Part shown: positions 19,554 to 30,684 of the stretch, in pieces
Position numbering within the stretch: position 1 is the first letter of the stretch
How the letters are laid out: each line of letters begins with the position of its first letter
Assembly (NCBI RefSeq): GCF_004379255.2
Contig: NC_056040.1
Span: 23,882,120-23,946,119 of the forward strand
Direction of reading: 5' to 3'
DNA from: Salvia splendens
Lineage: Eukaryota; Streptophyta; Magnoliopsida; Lamiales; Lamiaceae
DNA length: 64,000 bases
Notes under the pieces: model-generated
The model's database searches: none
What the model saw: the letters and a program-made list of their open reading frames with translations, nothing else
What the model was told of the DNA's origin: nothing
Program-made: the position numbers and the translations under genes

Positions 19554-20922
19554 GCATCCGCAATGGGGCGGACGATAGCCCGCCCGATGCATCGTCCGCC
19601 CCATCGTTCGCCACTGTAGCACGACGGACAATGGCGGATGCTTCATCCGCGCCATATGCGTCGTCCGCGGACAATGGCGTCGGATTACGCATCGTCTGCC
19701 CCATTGTGGGACACGCGGACGATACCGCGGATGAATGATACAACGTGTTTTCTATTTTTTTTTAAATTTTTTTTATATTTTCTTATCTACATATACCTCA
19801 TTTCTCATTCCATTTTTCACACCAATCTTTTTCTCCCATCTCTCACTTCTCTACCAATCTTTCTCATACTAAAAATGAATCCCGACGACGATTGGAGTAC
19901 CTCGGAGGTCATTACTCGGGCTTTAACTAAGGCCTTATTCGATTACGTTCATAAGGCTGCGACATATTGATTGGCCGAAATGGAGCGCGAGCGTGAAGCG
20001 GCGGAGCAGGTCCAGAGGCCAATTCGATGTCGGACCTTTGTCCGCGCGAGCACGACTTAGCTCACCAACGTCTGTTCGCTGACTATTTTGCCGAGGAAAC
20101 ACGGTGGGTCTTGACGGTTTTTCACCGCCGATTTAGAATGCGCGATCTCTTTTTCTCCGCATTTTCCACTCGTTGCAGGCACGTGATACATACTTCCAGT
20201 ATTGGGTAGATGGCATCGGCAGACCCGGACTTACGCCATTGCAGAAGTGACGGTTGCGCTCCTTTTGAAGACGATCAGCTGCCCAACGGATCAGAAGAGA
20301 GCTTTATCTGTGCAACGGCAGGAGGCTGCGCGGAAGGATGTGGAGCGTGCATTTGGTGTACTACAAGCGCGTTGGGTAATAGTGAAAGTTCCGGCGCGTT
20401 TCTGGTACAAGGAAGTCATCGTCGATGTCATGTATGCGTGCATCATCTTGCATAATATGATAGTCGAAGATGAAGGTGCAAGAGTCACCGATTGGGGCGA
20501 TGATGAAGCTGGATCCAGCTCCCGCTCGGCGACCCCGCCCCACGTTCGAGGATTACCGATGAGCTACAATGAGGTTCTAGCGGCACATGCCTCAATGCAC
20601 AACCAACAAGACCATGTTCGGCTCATGTCCGACATGGTTGAAGAAATTTGGGCACGTAACCACCACTGAAATTGTAGTTTTTAAGTATTTCGTATTGTAC
20701 TCTTTCAACTTTCAATAAAATGAAGTTTTTTAAAAAAATTTGTTGTGTTATAATTTTATTATATATTCAAATACTAATAAAAAGTAAAATTAATACAAAA
20801 GATAAATAAAATACTATAGGGCGGAGTATAGGACAGGCTATAGGGCGTTCCACTGCAGGTGGATGGGTAGGCGGATAAAATGCTAATGTGGCGGACTATA
20901 GGACGCCTCATTGTGGATGCTT
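19554..20922 (+). mobile_element. PIF/Harbinger element, deletion derivative
   Basis: The left end GAGCATCCGCAATGGGGCG and the reverse complement of the right end, AAGCATCCACAATGAGGCG, are terminal inverted repeats, and TAA flanks both sides (19551-19553, 20923-20925). The 1,369-bp element keeps only the two ends of a transposase gene. Confidence 0.92.
19875..20669 (+). pseudogene. PIF/Harbinger transposase remnant lacking the catalytic core
   Basis: The start (MNPDDDWSTSE..) resembles the N terminus of the copy at 25582. Several stops and shifts follow. From about 20202 the frame resumes with the C-terminal third: KDVERAFGVLQARW (catalytic Glu), VMYACIILHNMIVEDEG and the MSDMVEEIW tail. The segment with both catalytic Asp residues is deleted, so no active protein is possible. 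Confidence 0.85.
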
Positions 20923-20996
20923 TAAGTAAGATAGATACGAAGATAAAATGGGTAAAATATGAAAGATAAAAAAAACGGATAAAGTATTAGTAGAAA

Positions 20997-23900
20997 GAGT
21001 GAACTACCCTAATAGTCCCTAATCTTATTGAAAAATACATAAATGGTCCTTAAAAAATTTATTGCATTTTTAGTGCGATAAGACTAAAATAACCCCAAGC
21101 ACAAAAAATGTGAAATTTTAATGTTTGATGGCATTTTGGACCTTAAATACTAGTATAGTACTATTTTTGAATAAATACAGCCTTAATTGTAACGCCCCAC
21201 TTTTTGAACCCTAATTTTCGAACCCTAAATTTTTGCATTAAATGTTTTAATGCCGTGAAGTATGTGGATTAATTGACGAGTGAATTAATTGATTGATTTC
21301 TATGTGACCTAATTGTGCTTTGGAGTTGAGACTTGGTTTAAATAGTCAACATTGTTGGAGAAATGACGTGACCATTAATGGTCAATATCGTTGAAGACGT
21401 GACGAGAATGTGGAATAGTCAATCTTGTTGAATTATGACGCGGCTGTTTGAATAATCGATGCGGGGTGAAATGTATTGTGGTGAATTATTTTCTAAGGGT
21501 GAGTGACATTAAATAAGATCATCAATAATTACCTTGCCCTTTTTATTTGAAATTTTCGACCACTATTATTTATTGGAGAGGAATTCTATTTTTTCCTGGA
21601 TTTAATTATTTGTTGGGATAATTATCCTAATTAAATCCAAAACCCGATTATTCTTTATTTCTCCATGAGAAATTCGACCCCTACCTTATTCCCAGGGAGA
21701 TTTCGAAATTCCCCTTATTTAAGGGAAGAAGGAATTATTTATTATATATTTTGATCCCTTATTTATTCCCTTCCATGAATAAATATAAATATTCTAGCAA
21801 ATCTTACCATACCTAAGGAGATCTTGCCATATCCTATTTTTTATTAGGATTTGAGTTTAATTTCTTGTGGGAGAAGGAATAAAATCGCCTACTCCATATA
21901 TTATTGGGAGTATTATTATTTTTATTCTGTTCCGTATTATTTTATTCTATTTCGTGAAATACCAAATTAAATCATAGGCTAATTAAATAGCCTAGATTTC
22001 GAATTCCTCCTAATTTTCTCTCCTAATTCACGCCAACTTCCACTCTTCCATATCTTTTCAAATCTTTAATTTATTTAATTAAATATTATATCTTGCACTC
22101 TATAAATAATAGAGAAACCCTAAACCTAAATAAAAAACTACACGCCTCTCTCTCCCAAATTCACGCCTCTCACTTCTCCCACTCCCTCTCAATTTTTCTT
22201 CTATTTTTCTCCATGAATTCTTCATCTTTTGAGAAGAATTTAAGTTGAAGCCTCAAGATTTTTTGAAGAATCAAGATTATACTTTGTTTCTACCGATCGT
22301 TTCTATCAAGAAGAGGTATTTTTGTTTGATCTATCTTTCCTCATCCAATCGATTAATCGATGTTCTTGAACCCTCATGCATATAGATCGAGTGAAAAGGG
22401 GAAACCAATTGATGAATGGGATGTGTGTGTGCGTGTGTGTGTCGGCGTGCGTGTGTGTGCGTGTTGTGTGTGTACGTGTGATGTGTGTTGAGGAACACTC
22501 ATGCGTGACCTTGATTTGATGATAGATCTGGAGTTGTGTGTGAAAAAATGGATATGAAGAGCATGTCTTGATTGTGAATGATAAATATACAACGAATCGA
22601 TAGGAAAAAGGGAAACGTTGGGGACATGCATGATTTTGAATAAATGATTGAGACTGATTTGTGTTACACATAATTTAAAGGTGATAACTTGCGCTCTCAG
22701 CGTGATAGCAAAGGGAAGAAAGTACTTGAGATCTAAACAGACAAGGTGGGCTTTCTTTTAAAATAAGGACAACGTCCTAAATCTTTATCGTTGAGAATGA
22801 AATCTGTGTTTATCATGTCGTGATTTGTTTTGTCGTGCCTATCACTTGTGGCTCTGCCACTATTATTTAAATCGAATTCGGATCCTTGTAGAGCCGCAAA
22901 CTCTACTTGGATTAGTGTACACCAATGGTAGACCGTGTGTCAGCGTACGGGTTGGCCGGTCTAGTGACCTGGTTTGCGGCCGCATTCCTTGTCATGTAAA
23001 ATGAGGATATGGTTAACGTCTATGGGAAAATGACTGATCAGTCGACTTTTGACGATGAAATATTTTGGTACCTCGGGCCTTTCTAAAGATAAAACCCGAT
23101 GGATACTTGAAAAAGACATGATAAATAAATATTCTTTTTGATGAACTGTTTTCGGCAATAAGTCCACTGAGTATTATTATAGTACTCAGCCCTGCATGTG
23201 TTTTCCTTATGTGCAGGTTGAGCGGCGACGAGCGGTTGGCAGTGTTGAGCAAATTAATTAAATTGATATGCGTGTCTTGAAACTCCTAGTGTCGTCGTGT
23301 CTTCACACATGACTTCACTTTTCTCTTGAATGCTTCCGCTAAAACATGATTTTTTAATCTTTGGGTTGATACTGAAACTATTGGATTCTTATTTTGGATA
23401 TTGAGACATGTTACGTTTTTGGATTATTTTGAGCCATGCCCTTTTGACCTAAATTATGTTAGTCATTCTTCATTGGATTTCATTGCTAAAGCGTCACTAT
23501 TTCTTATACTTAATTGTTCATTAAATACTTTGGTCAAACCTCTTGATGAAACCCTAGCCTATTTTCCTTGTTGCATTTAAGTCCGTTTAAGTTGCGATCG
23601 CCGTAGTTATTCTACCCTAGAAGGGCGGTCGTGACATTAATAGTTTAGTTATACTTTATTTATTTTTAAAATTAAATATTATTCATTATAAAACTCAATC
23701 TATACGAAAAAAATATTAATCCAATAGTAACTTTTTTTAATAAAGATATTAAAGTGAATTATAGAAAATTCTTTTTGCATGTGGGATTTATTTTTACTCA
23801 AAAATTTTGATTAAAATTTTTAAATTAGAGAAGGAAAAATATTATAGTGAACTATAGTAATTTATTACTTAAAAAATATGAGTACTTAAATATTTAAATG

Positions 23901-24414
23901 TTACTACTATACTTAAGTGAAAAATAAATATGTTAATTACGTTAATTAAAATATAGTATAGTGAAAAAATATTTTTTAAGTATAATAATTAAAATTTAAG
24001 TGAAATTATATCTAACGTAAAACTCTTGCAAGTAACTTTTTATCATAAAGCTCAATTTATACGTTATTCAAGTAATTATTAAAAAATTTAAGTGAATTAT
24101 AATTCAAAAGAAAATGTTTTATGTTTTAAAAATATAAATTAAGTAGTACTAGAAATGTAAATTTTTTCTATCTGAAAAGGTGTTTTTATATATGTCCAAA
24201 AAAATTACAAGACTGAAGAGGTACCAAAACTGTAATTTCCAAAGACCAAAAATGCCCTCCATGGCGTTTAGAGGATTTTTCAAATGCTGAGGGGTATAAA
24301 AGAATGACAGAGACTAAAACTGTAATTTATAAGGACCAAAAAGGCTATAAAGTTTTTTTAATGATCATTTGTGCATTTTTCGACAAGATTAGAGACTATT
24401 AAGGTAGTTCACTC
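20997..24414. mobile_element. Mutator-like MITE, split by a solo LTR
   Basis: The ends GAGTGAACTACC(C/T)TAATAGTC(C/T)CTAATCTT are inverted over more than 25 bp. Flanks TAGTAGAAA (20988-20996) and TCGTAGAAA (24415-24423) form a 9-bp target duplication with one mismatch, typical of Mutator-like elements. Without the LTR insertion the element is about 960 bp and non-coding. Confidence 0.8.
21188..23636. mobile_element. Large solo LTR (2,449 bp), gypsy type
   Basis: It begins TGTAACGCCCCAC and ends GGTCGTGACA and is flanked by a perfect 5-bp duplication TTAAT (21183-21187, 23637-23641). No internal coding domain is present. A promoter-like TATAAATA lies at 22101-22108, followed by a CT-rich leader, and a GT-rich microsatellite covers 22418-22492. 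The length and TGTAAC start fit a large gypsy LTR; the lineage is not certain. Confidence 0.85.
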
Positions 24415-24514
24415 TCGTAGAAAAAACTTCTAATTTTTAGAATTAAGACTATTTTTATGGACATTCCATAATAATAAAATAAGACTATTTTGAATAAGTA
24501 GGGGAGTATTGTTA

Positions 24515-25182
24515 GGGCACCCACAGTGGGGCGGACGATGGACGATGCGTCGTCCTCGCCCGACAGATAGTCCGCGGAGGAAGCGCGGACGATAGGGCAT
24601 CGTCTGCGCCATCGGCCGCCCACTGTGGGCGACGCGGACGATGCAACACATTTTTTTTAAGATTTTTAAAATTAAAAAAATTAATTTATATAAATACCCC
24701 CTACCTCACCTTCATTGGTAACATTTTCATTCGCATTTTCACTCTCAATTTACATTAGAAGATGGATTCCGGTGATTAATCAAGTCCCAATAGTCCGATG
24801 TTTGGAGGTGGTGCACGTTGGCTGGGTACACAACTTGACGAATATCGGTCGTTCGACCCCGACACCCAGTACGATCCCGAATTCAGTACGGATTCGTATG
24901 GTCTGTCTGACATGGAGTCATCTCCAACTCGCCCCGCCGTCCCTTCCCGCCGTCCCGTCGGCCCCTAAAATCAATGTAGTATTTGCCGTTTTTTAGTTAA
25001 TCGTTGTGTTTTTTAATTAGTTTGCATTTATATATTTGAAAATATTTAAACTAATTAACAAAATAATAGTAAAACTTATAGGGCGCCCTTTATGGTGCCC
25101 TACTACAAGTGAAAGGGTAGGAGGATAAAATGATGACGTTGTAGTGCATAGGGCGCCGTTTAGGGCGCGTTTGCTGATGCCC
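24515..25182 (+). mobile_element. PIF/Harbinger element, short deletion derivative
   Basis: Left end GGGCACCCACAGTGGGGCG, right end reverse complement GGGCATCAGCAAACG, flanks TTA on both sides (24512-24514, 25183-25185). At 668 bp it keeps only an ORF1 fragment. Confidence 0.9.
24762..24968 (+). pseudogene. Remnant of Harbinger ORF1 (Myb/SANT-like protein) leader
   Basis: A 69-codon frame with one TAA at codon 6. After it come SSPNSPMFGGGARW and LDEYRSFDP..YDPEFSTD segments, which resemble the N-terminal leader of the second (Myb/SANT-type, DNA-binding) protein of plant PIF/Harbinger elements. The SANT domain itself is deleted. The family call is from memory of the motif, so moderate. Confidence 0.5.
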
Positions 25183-25188
25183 TTATTA

Positions 25189-25214
25189 TTACTACTACTA
25201 CTACTACTACTATC
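25189..25214. repeat. TAC trinucleotide microsatellite
   Basis: About eight consecutive ACT/TAC units lie in the 35 bp between two Harbinger insertions. Confidence 0.9.
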
Positions 25215-25217
25215 TAA

Positions 25218-27149
25218 GGCCATCCGCAATGGGGCGGACGATGGCACGCCCGATGACGCTCATCGTCCGCGCCCGCCATCGTCCGCCCCATTGCGGGTGC
25301 ATGACATAGGCCGCGGACTATCGTCGCGCCCTATACTAACGGCGCGGAGTATAGCGCGGACGATGTCCATCGTCCGCGCCATCGTCCGCCCCATTGCGGC
25401 CTACGCGGACGATGGCCGCGGACGATAGGCCATCGGCCGCCCCACTGTGGGCTACGCGGATGATGGTCGCGGACGATGGCACACGTTTTTAATTTTCTAT
25501 TTAAATCTTGTTTCTCATTCATTTGTACATACGAACATATCGACTATCTCTTTACATATTCTCTCTCAACATCCAACCAAAATGAATCTCGGCGACGACA
25601 CCAATAGTTCTAGTTCGTCTGAGTCCGGTAGTTCGACGTCAGAAGCATTAGATGCAGCCATTGAAGAGGCAATGTCGGCATGCTATGCGGCAATGCAGCG
25701 CGAGGAGGAGGCGGCGGCAGCGGCGGTTGAGCAAGTCCATAGGCCTATTCGACATAGGACGTATGTCCGACGCGACCATCCGGAAGCTCACAAACGTCTG
25801 GTTGAAGACTATTTTGCCGATCAACCACGATGGGGCCCAACTGTTTTCCGCCACCGGTTTAGAATGTCGCGGTACCTTTTTCTCAGCATTGTTCAGACAT
25901 TGTCTTCACGTGATGAATACTTCACGTTTCGGGAGGACGACATCGGCAAACCCGGCCTTACACCATTGCAAAAGTGCACGACTGCTATTCGTCAGTTGGC
26001 ATACGACACCACGGCGGACCTTTTTGACGAGTACCTCCACTGCGGGGATTCTACAGGCCGCGAGTGTCTGAAGCGCTTTTGTCGGGGGATAGTAGAGGCC
26101 TATGGCGACACATATTTGCGCAAGCCGACTGCCACTGATTGCCAGGGTCTGATGCAGATGCACGAGACGGCGCACGGGTTTCCTGGGATGCTCGGGAGCA
26201 TCGACTGTATGCACTGGCAGTGGAAGAATTGTCCGACGGCGTGGAGAGGCCAATTCACAAGTGGATACAAGGGCAGCCACCCGACGATGATCCTAGAAGC
26301 CGTCGCTGACCATCGACTCTAGATCTGGCATGCTTACTTCGGCGTAGCCGGGTCGAACAACGACATTAACGTCCTCAACTCATCCACCCTCTTCACCGAG
26401 CAATGTAACGGCAACGGCCCGGCCATCGAGTTCACTGCCAACAGACGCCAATACCATATGTGGTACTACTTGGCCGATGACATCTACCCACGGTGGCCAG
26501 TTTTCCTAAAGACGATCAGCTGCCCAATTGGTGAGAAGAGGGTTTTATTTGCGCAAAAGCAGGAGTTGGCGCGGAAGGATGTCGAGCCGGCATTTGGTGT
26601 GCTCCAATCACGGTGGGCAATTGTGAAAGGGCCGGCTCGTTCCTGGTACAAGGAAGTCATCGCCGATGTCATATATGCGTGCATAATCATGCACAACATG
26701 ATAGTCGGGAATGAAGGCGGAAGCATCTCCGATTGGAATGAAGATGACCGTGCATCTAGCTCGTCCGGCACGTCGACCGAGACACCCGATAGAGGGTTAC
26801 CGTTAGGCTTCAATGAGGTTCTATCTAGACAGGCCTCAATGCGCAACCAACAGGATCATGCGCAGCTCATGAGCGACATGATTGAAGAAGTGTGGGCTCT
26901 TAACCGCCGTTGCTGAGTTTGCGTTTTTTTTAATTCGCATTGTAATGTATTAATTTTTATTAAATGAAATGAAGTTTTTGAAATTCGTATTTTAATTTAT
27001 TAAGTTTTTTTAAATTCGTATGGATTTTGTAAATATTAAAAAAATGATGATGTGGCGCGCCATGGGCGCGCCTTAAGGCGTCCCACTACAGGTGGGGAGG
27101 CAGAAGGATAAAACTGATGCGCGCCCTAGGGGGCCCACTAATGATGCCC
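25218..27149 (+). mobile_element. PIF/Harbinger element with near full-length transposase
   Basis: Left end GGCCATCCGCAATGGGGCG and right end reverse complement GGGCATCATTAGTGGG are inverted; TAA flanks both sides (25215-25217, 27150-27152). The 1,932-bp element encodes only the nuclease, so a Myb-like partner would have to be supplied in trans. The subterminal region 25230-25480 is packed with GGACGATGG/CATCGTCCGC motifs on both strands. Confidence 0.93.
25582..26916 (+). pseudogene. PIF/Harbinger transposase, one in-frame nonsense codon
   Basis: The frame from the ATG at 25582 covers 444 codons and is broken only by TAG at 26320-26322, just after EAVADHRL where copy 1 has a Trp codon. Both sides are in the same frame. 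The N-terminal acidic and Ala-rich stretch is followed by HRFRMSRYLF and PLQKCTTAIRQLAYD (helix-turn-helix-like), then the DDE nuclease: GSIDCMHWQWKNCP, YYLADDIYPRW and the Glu of KDVEPAFGVLQ, where the usual Arg after Glu is Pro. It ends with MSDMIEEVWALNRR. Length fits intact family members. Confidence 0.88.
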
Positions 27150-27387
27150 TAAATAGAGAGTGAATTAATGTGATGACTAATTTAGAAGTAGTGTGTCGCA
27201 AATGGCAAGAAAGAGAGTTGACAAGGCTGAGACACCCGTGACTGAGCAGCTTTAATCATTAATTGAAAAACAACAAAAAATGAGTGTAATTAATCATTAG
27301 AAGACAAGCAATCACGGACTCAAATAAAATCACCTTGCTGTATATTTCCCTTCCTCTGTCACCTTGACAATTCCCATTGCCATCTCC
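27150..27387 (+). promoter_or_regulatory. Proximal promoter and leader of the ABCG gene
   Basis: Only 235 bp separate the Harbinger target duplication from the ATG. A weak TATA-like TATATTT lies at 27341-27347, close to the ATG; no other clear core promoter is seen, so the start site may lie further left, in or next to the transposon. An ATTAATGTGATGACT-type A+T sequence fills the rest. Confidence 0.45.
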
Positions 27388-29124
27388 ATGGATCCACCAC
27401 CTCCAACCTACACCCTCACCGCCACCTCAATCTCCTACTCCAAATCCCCCTCCACCTTCCTCTTCAAGCCCTGCTCCTCCACCAACATCCTCACCAACGT
27501 CTCCCTCTCCGCCCTCCCCTCCCAAATCCTCGCCATCGTCGGCCCCAGCGGCGCCGGCAAATCCACCCTCCTCGACATCCTCTCCGCCCGCACTTCCCCC
27601 ACCTCCGGCTCCCTCCTTCTCAACTCCCTCCCCCTCATCCCCTCCTCCTTCCGCAAGCTCTCCGCCTACGTCCCCCAGCACGACGCCTGCCTCCCCCTCC
27701 TCACCGTCGCCGAGACCTTCGCCTTCTCCGCCGCCCTCCTCAACCCCGACTCCCCCTCCGACGTCCCCTCCATCGTCACCGCCCTCCTCCGCGACCTCCG
27801 CCTCAGCCACCTCTCCCACGTCCGCCTCGCCCACGGCCTCTCCGGCGGCGAGCGCCGCCGCGTCTCCATCGGCCTCAGCCTGCTGCACGACCCCGCCGTT
27901 CTACTCCTTGACGAGCCTACCTCCGGCCTCGACAGCGCCTCCGCCCTCTCCGTTATGCAAACGCTCAGATCCGTGACGGACACGCGCCGCCGCACCGTCG
28001 TCCTCTCCATCCACCAGCCTAGCTTCAAAATCCTCTCCACCATCGACCGGATCCTCCTCCTCCGCAGCGGCGCCGTCGTCCACCACGGCAACATCTCCTC
28101 CCTCGAAGCCTTCCTCCTCTCCAACGGCTTCACCGTCCCCCCTCAGCTCAATCCCCTCGAATTCGCCATGGAAATCCTCACCGACCTCCAACCACCAGAA
28201 CAGCCGGAGCAGGAGCCGGAAAAACCACTGGATTCCACCGATCCTCTTCCAATTGAACACAAAACCAGATCTGGAAGCTCGAGAATCCACGAAATCACAC
28301 TCCTATCCTTCCGATTCTGGAAAATCATTTACAGAACGAAGCAATTGCTCGTCACCAACACATTGCAAGCCCTAGGAGTCGGAATCGTGCTCAGCACGAT
28401 CTACATCAACATCGGATTAGACAAATCGGGGATCGAGAAGCGATTAGGCCTCTTCGCGTTCACACTCACCTTCCTCCTCTCCTCCACCACCGAAACCCTC
28501 CCGATCTTCATCAGCGAGCGCCCAATCCTCCTCCGAGAAGCCTCCAGCGGCGTCTACCGCCTCTCCTCCTACCTAATCGCCAACACGCTCGTCTTCATCC
28601 CCTACCTCCTCGCCATCGCAATTGTCTACTCCGCCTCCGTCTACTTCCTAGTCGGCCTCTGCCTTACCTGGCAGGCTTTCGCCTTCTTCGTCTTAGTCAT
28701 CTGGACCATCGTCCTGATGGCCAACTCCTTCGTCCTCTTCCTAAGCTCCGTGGCGCCTAATTACATCGTAGGGACGTCGCTGCTGACGCTGCTGCTGGCC
28801 GGATTCTTCCTCTTCTCCGGCTACTTCATCTCCAGCGACAGGCTGCCCAAATTCTGGGCGTTCATGCATTTTCTGTCCATGTATAAGTACGCGCTGGACG
28901 CGCTGCTGATCAACGAGTACTCGTGCCTCGTGTCGACGTGCTTGATCTGGTACGACGAAGGGAGCAAGACGTGCATGATCAACGGCGGGGATTTCTTGGA
29001 GAAGAGAGGGCTGGATGAAGGGCAGCGGTGGCGGAATGTGTATGTTATGATCGGATTCTTCGTGGCTTATCGAATTCTCTGCTTGATGGTTTTGATCAGA
29101 AGGGTTTCCAGATCCAAGAAATGA
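27388..29124 (+). CDS. ABC transporter G family half-transporter (ABCG4/ABCG8-like)
   Basis: An intact intronless frame of 578 residues. ABCG half-transporters sit in membranes, mostly the plasma membrane, work as dimers and use ATP to export lipids, hormones or secondary metabolites; the substrate here cannot be read from sequence. The ATP-binding domain comes first: Walker A GPSGAGKST (residues 52-60), Q-loop VPQHD (95-99), signature LSGGE (151-155), Walker B VLLLDE (171-176), D-loop GLDS (180-183) and switch His in SIHQP (209). About six hydrophobic segments follow from residue 330 on, with FFLFSGYFIS and the last extracellular loop holding several Cys. Order and the YTLTATSISY start match the ABCG4/8/10/23 group. 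I chose the ATG at 27388 because TYTLTAT follows directly, as in relatives; an upstream in-frame TTG is not a plausible start. Codons in the first 900 bp end almost always in C. Confidence 0.95.
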   Translation: MDPPPPTYTLTATSISYSKSPSTFLFKPCSSTNILTNVSLSALPSQILAIVGPSGAGKSTLLDILSARTSPTSGSLLLNSLPLIPSSFRKLSAYVPQHDACLPLLTVAETFAFSAALLNPDSPSDVPSIVTALLRDLRLSHLSHVRLAHGLSGGERRRVSIGLSLLHDPAVLLLDEPTSGLDSASALSVMQTLRSVTDTRRRTVVLSIHQPSFKILSTIDRILLLRSGAVVHHGNISSLEAFLLSNGFTVPPQLNPLEFAMEILTDLQPPEQPEQEPEKPLDSTDPLPIEHKTRSGSSRIHEITLLSFRFWKIIYRTKQLLVTNTLQALGVGIVLSTIYINIGLDKSGIEKRLGLFAFTLTFLLSSTTETLPIFISERPILLREASSGVYRLSSYLIANTLVFIPYLLAIAIVYSASVYFLVGLCLTWQAFAFFVLVIWTIVLMANSFVLFLSSVAPNYIVGTSLLTLLLAGFFLFSGYFISSDRLPKFWAFMHFLSMYKYALDALLINEYSCLVSTCLIWYDEGSKTCMINGGDFLEKRGLDEGQRWRNVYVMIGFFVAYRILCLMVLIRRVSRSKK

Positions 29125-29198
29125 ATCTTCTCTTGTTTTTACGTGTTTGTTCAGAATAAACTTCAACTGTGATTAATTATTTATGTATGCATGCATTA

Positions 29199-29759
29199 TA
29201 GGGCTGGCAATTTTCGACACGACACGATAATCTGACACGAATCCGCACGAAATTATTGGGTTTGGGTCAAGTCTTATTGGATCCGTGTCCTTATCGGGTT
29301 GACCCATTAAGAACCCGAAAATTTCAGGTTGGGTTCGGGTCGGATGCGGGTCGGATACGAGTAACCCATTAAGAAATAATATTATTATTTTTATTATTAT
29401 TTAAAAATATATATATTACTTTAATTTTTTAATTTCTTATAAATTAGATTTAAATAGTATAAAATGAATTTTAATTGTGTAAATTAGGTAAAAAATTAAG
29501 GTTTAATCGTGTAATATTAGGTTTTAATCGTGTAATATCAGGTTCGGGTTGTTATCGTATCGTGTCAACCCATATTATATCGTGTCGATAACGGGTTCGT
29601 GTCGGGTGCGGGTCGTGTTCGGATTTGAAGGTAGCAGGTCGGGTTCGTGTTCGGATTTACAGTTTCCTTAACAGGTCGGGTTCAGGTTAGGCCTTATTGG
29701 ATTGGGTCATTATCAGGTTGACCCGATAACGACCCAATCCGCACGATTTGCCAGCCCTA
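29199..29759 (+). mobile_element. hAT-type MITE with perfect 8-bp target duplication
   Basis: TAGGGCTGGCAA at the left and TTGCCAGCCCTA at the right are perfect inverted repeats, flanked by ATGCATTA on both sides (29191-29198 and 29760-29767). The 8-bp duplication marks the hAT superfamily. The interior has many GGGT/ACCC stretches and no coding sequence. It lies 74 bp after the ABCG stop, in the probable 3' untranslated region. Confidence 0.95.
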
Positions 29760-29767
29760 ATGCATTA

Positions 29768-30676
29768 CTCTCGTCTAACTTAGGTAGTTGCATCTAATTA
29801 TCACAATTCACATATTATTTTTTATTTTTTTTTATATATGGATAAGATAGAACACCATGTTTGAAAGGGAATTAATTTAATTTGGTCGCTATCAATTGGA
29901 TTCATTGTAGAATACGATAGGTACAACAACTCAGTCACAAGGTATTTATAGATGCAAACGGAATAATATTAAAACACAAACAAATGTGTATCTTTCTTCA
30001 GAGATTCTACAGTTTGGATCTGTATGAAAAATTGTACTATTTCAGATAATTTAAACTATGAAATTAAAGGAGTTGACAAAAGAAATACTCCACATTACCA
30101 AACATCACATATGTAGGTGCCGTGCCATGCATCATGCATGTATTTTTAGATATGTTTGGATTGGATCTTCTATGCCATATCATGCTTCAATTTCCTCATA
30201 AATAGTTACAAACTACTTTAAATGGGGTTGATACAAATTAGTATTATGTTCTCAGATGATCAAAATCTGAGCAAAGAGGCCATCCACCAAACTTCCACAT
30301 GACATATAATGTCACGGAATGAATGAAAATAATGTACTTGTTGTAGGACCATTGGGGCAAGAGAGGTGAAGAGAATCAGTGCTTGAATGGTTCACGGGTT
30401 GATTTACACTCACACATGTGATTGTATTCGTATGGAAATCAAATCACTGCAATGATAAGGTGGATTCCATGACAGAATGTGGCCATGGCCTTCTTCCTAT
30501 AGTGTAGTCCCTCCATCCATAAATAAATGTTCCATAGTAAACCTTCTCACGTTTTAAGAAATTATTTGAAATTATAAAGGATAGTGGATATAAAAAGTTA
30601 GTGGAATGTGAGTCCAACTTTTATATAATAGTTTAATTATAAAAAAATGTGAGTGAAATAAGTTAGTGGAATAAGA
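29768..30676. other. Intergenic spacer, AT-rich
   Basis: No gene is recognised. 30510-30640 begins with GTAGTCCCTCCATCCATAAA and looks like a worn Stowaway MITE. Confidence 0.45.
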
Positions 30677-30684
30677 GAATCTAG

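Noticed and set aside
27377..27976. Pro/Ser-rich 199-codon plus-strand frame in the ABCG gene
   Set aside because: Out-of-frame reading of the same C-rich codons.
27427..28133. Long minus-strand frames rich in Gly, Glu and Ala opposite the ABCG gene
   Set aside because: They are shadows of the C-ending codons of the ABCG gene; no domain and no independent signal.
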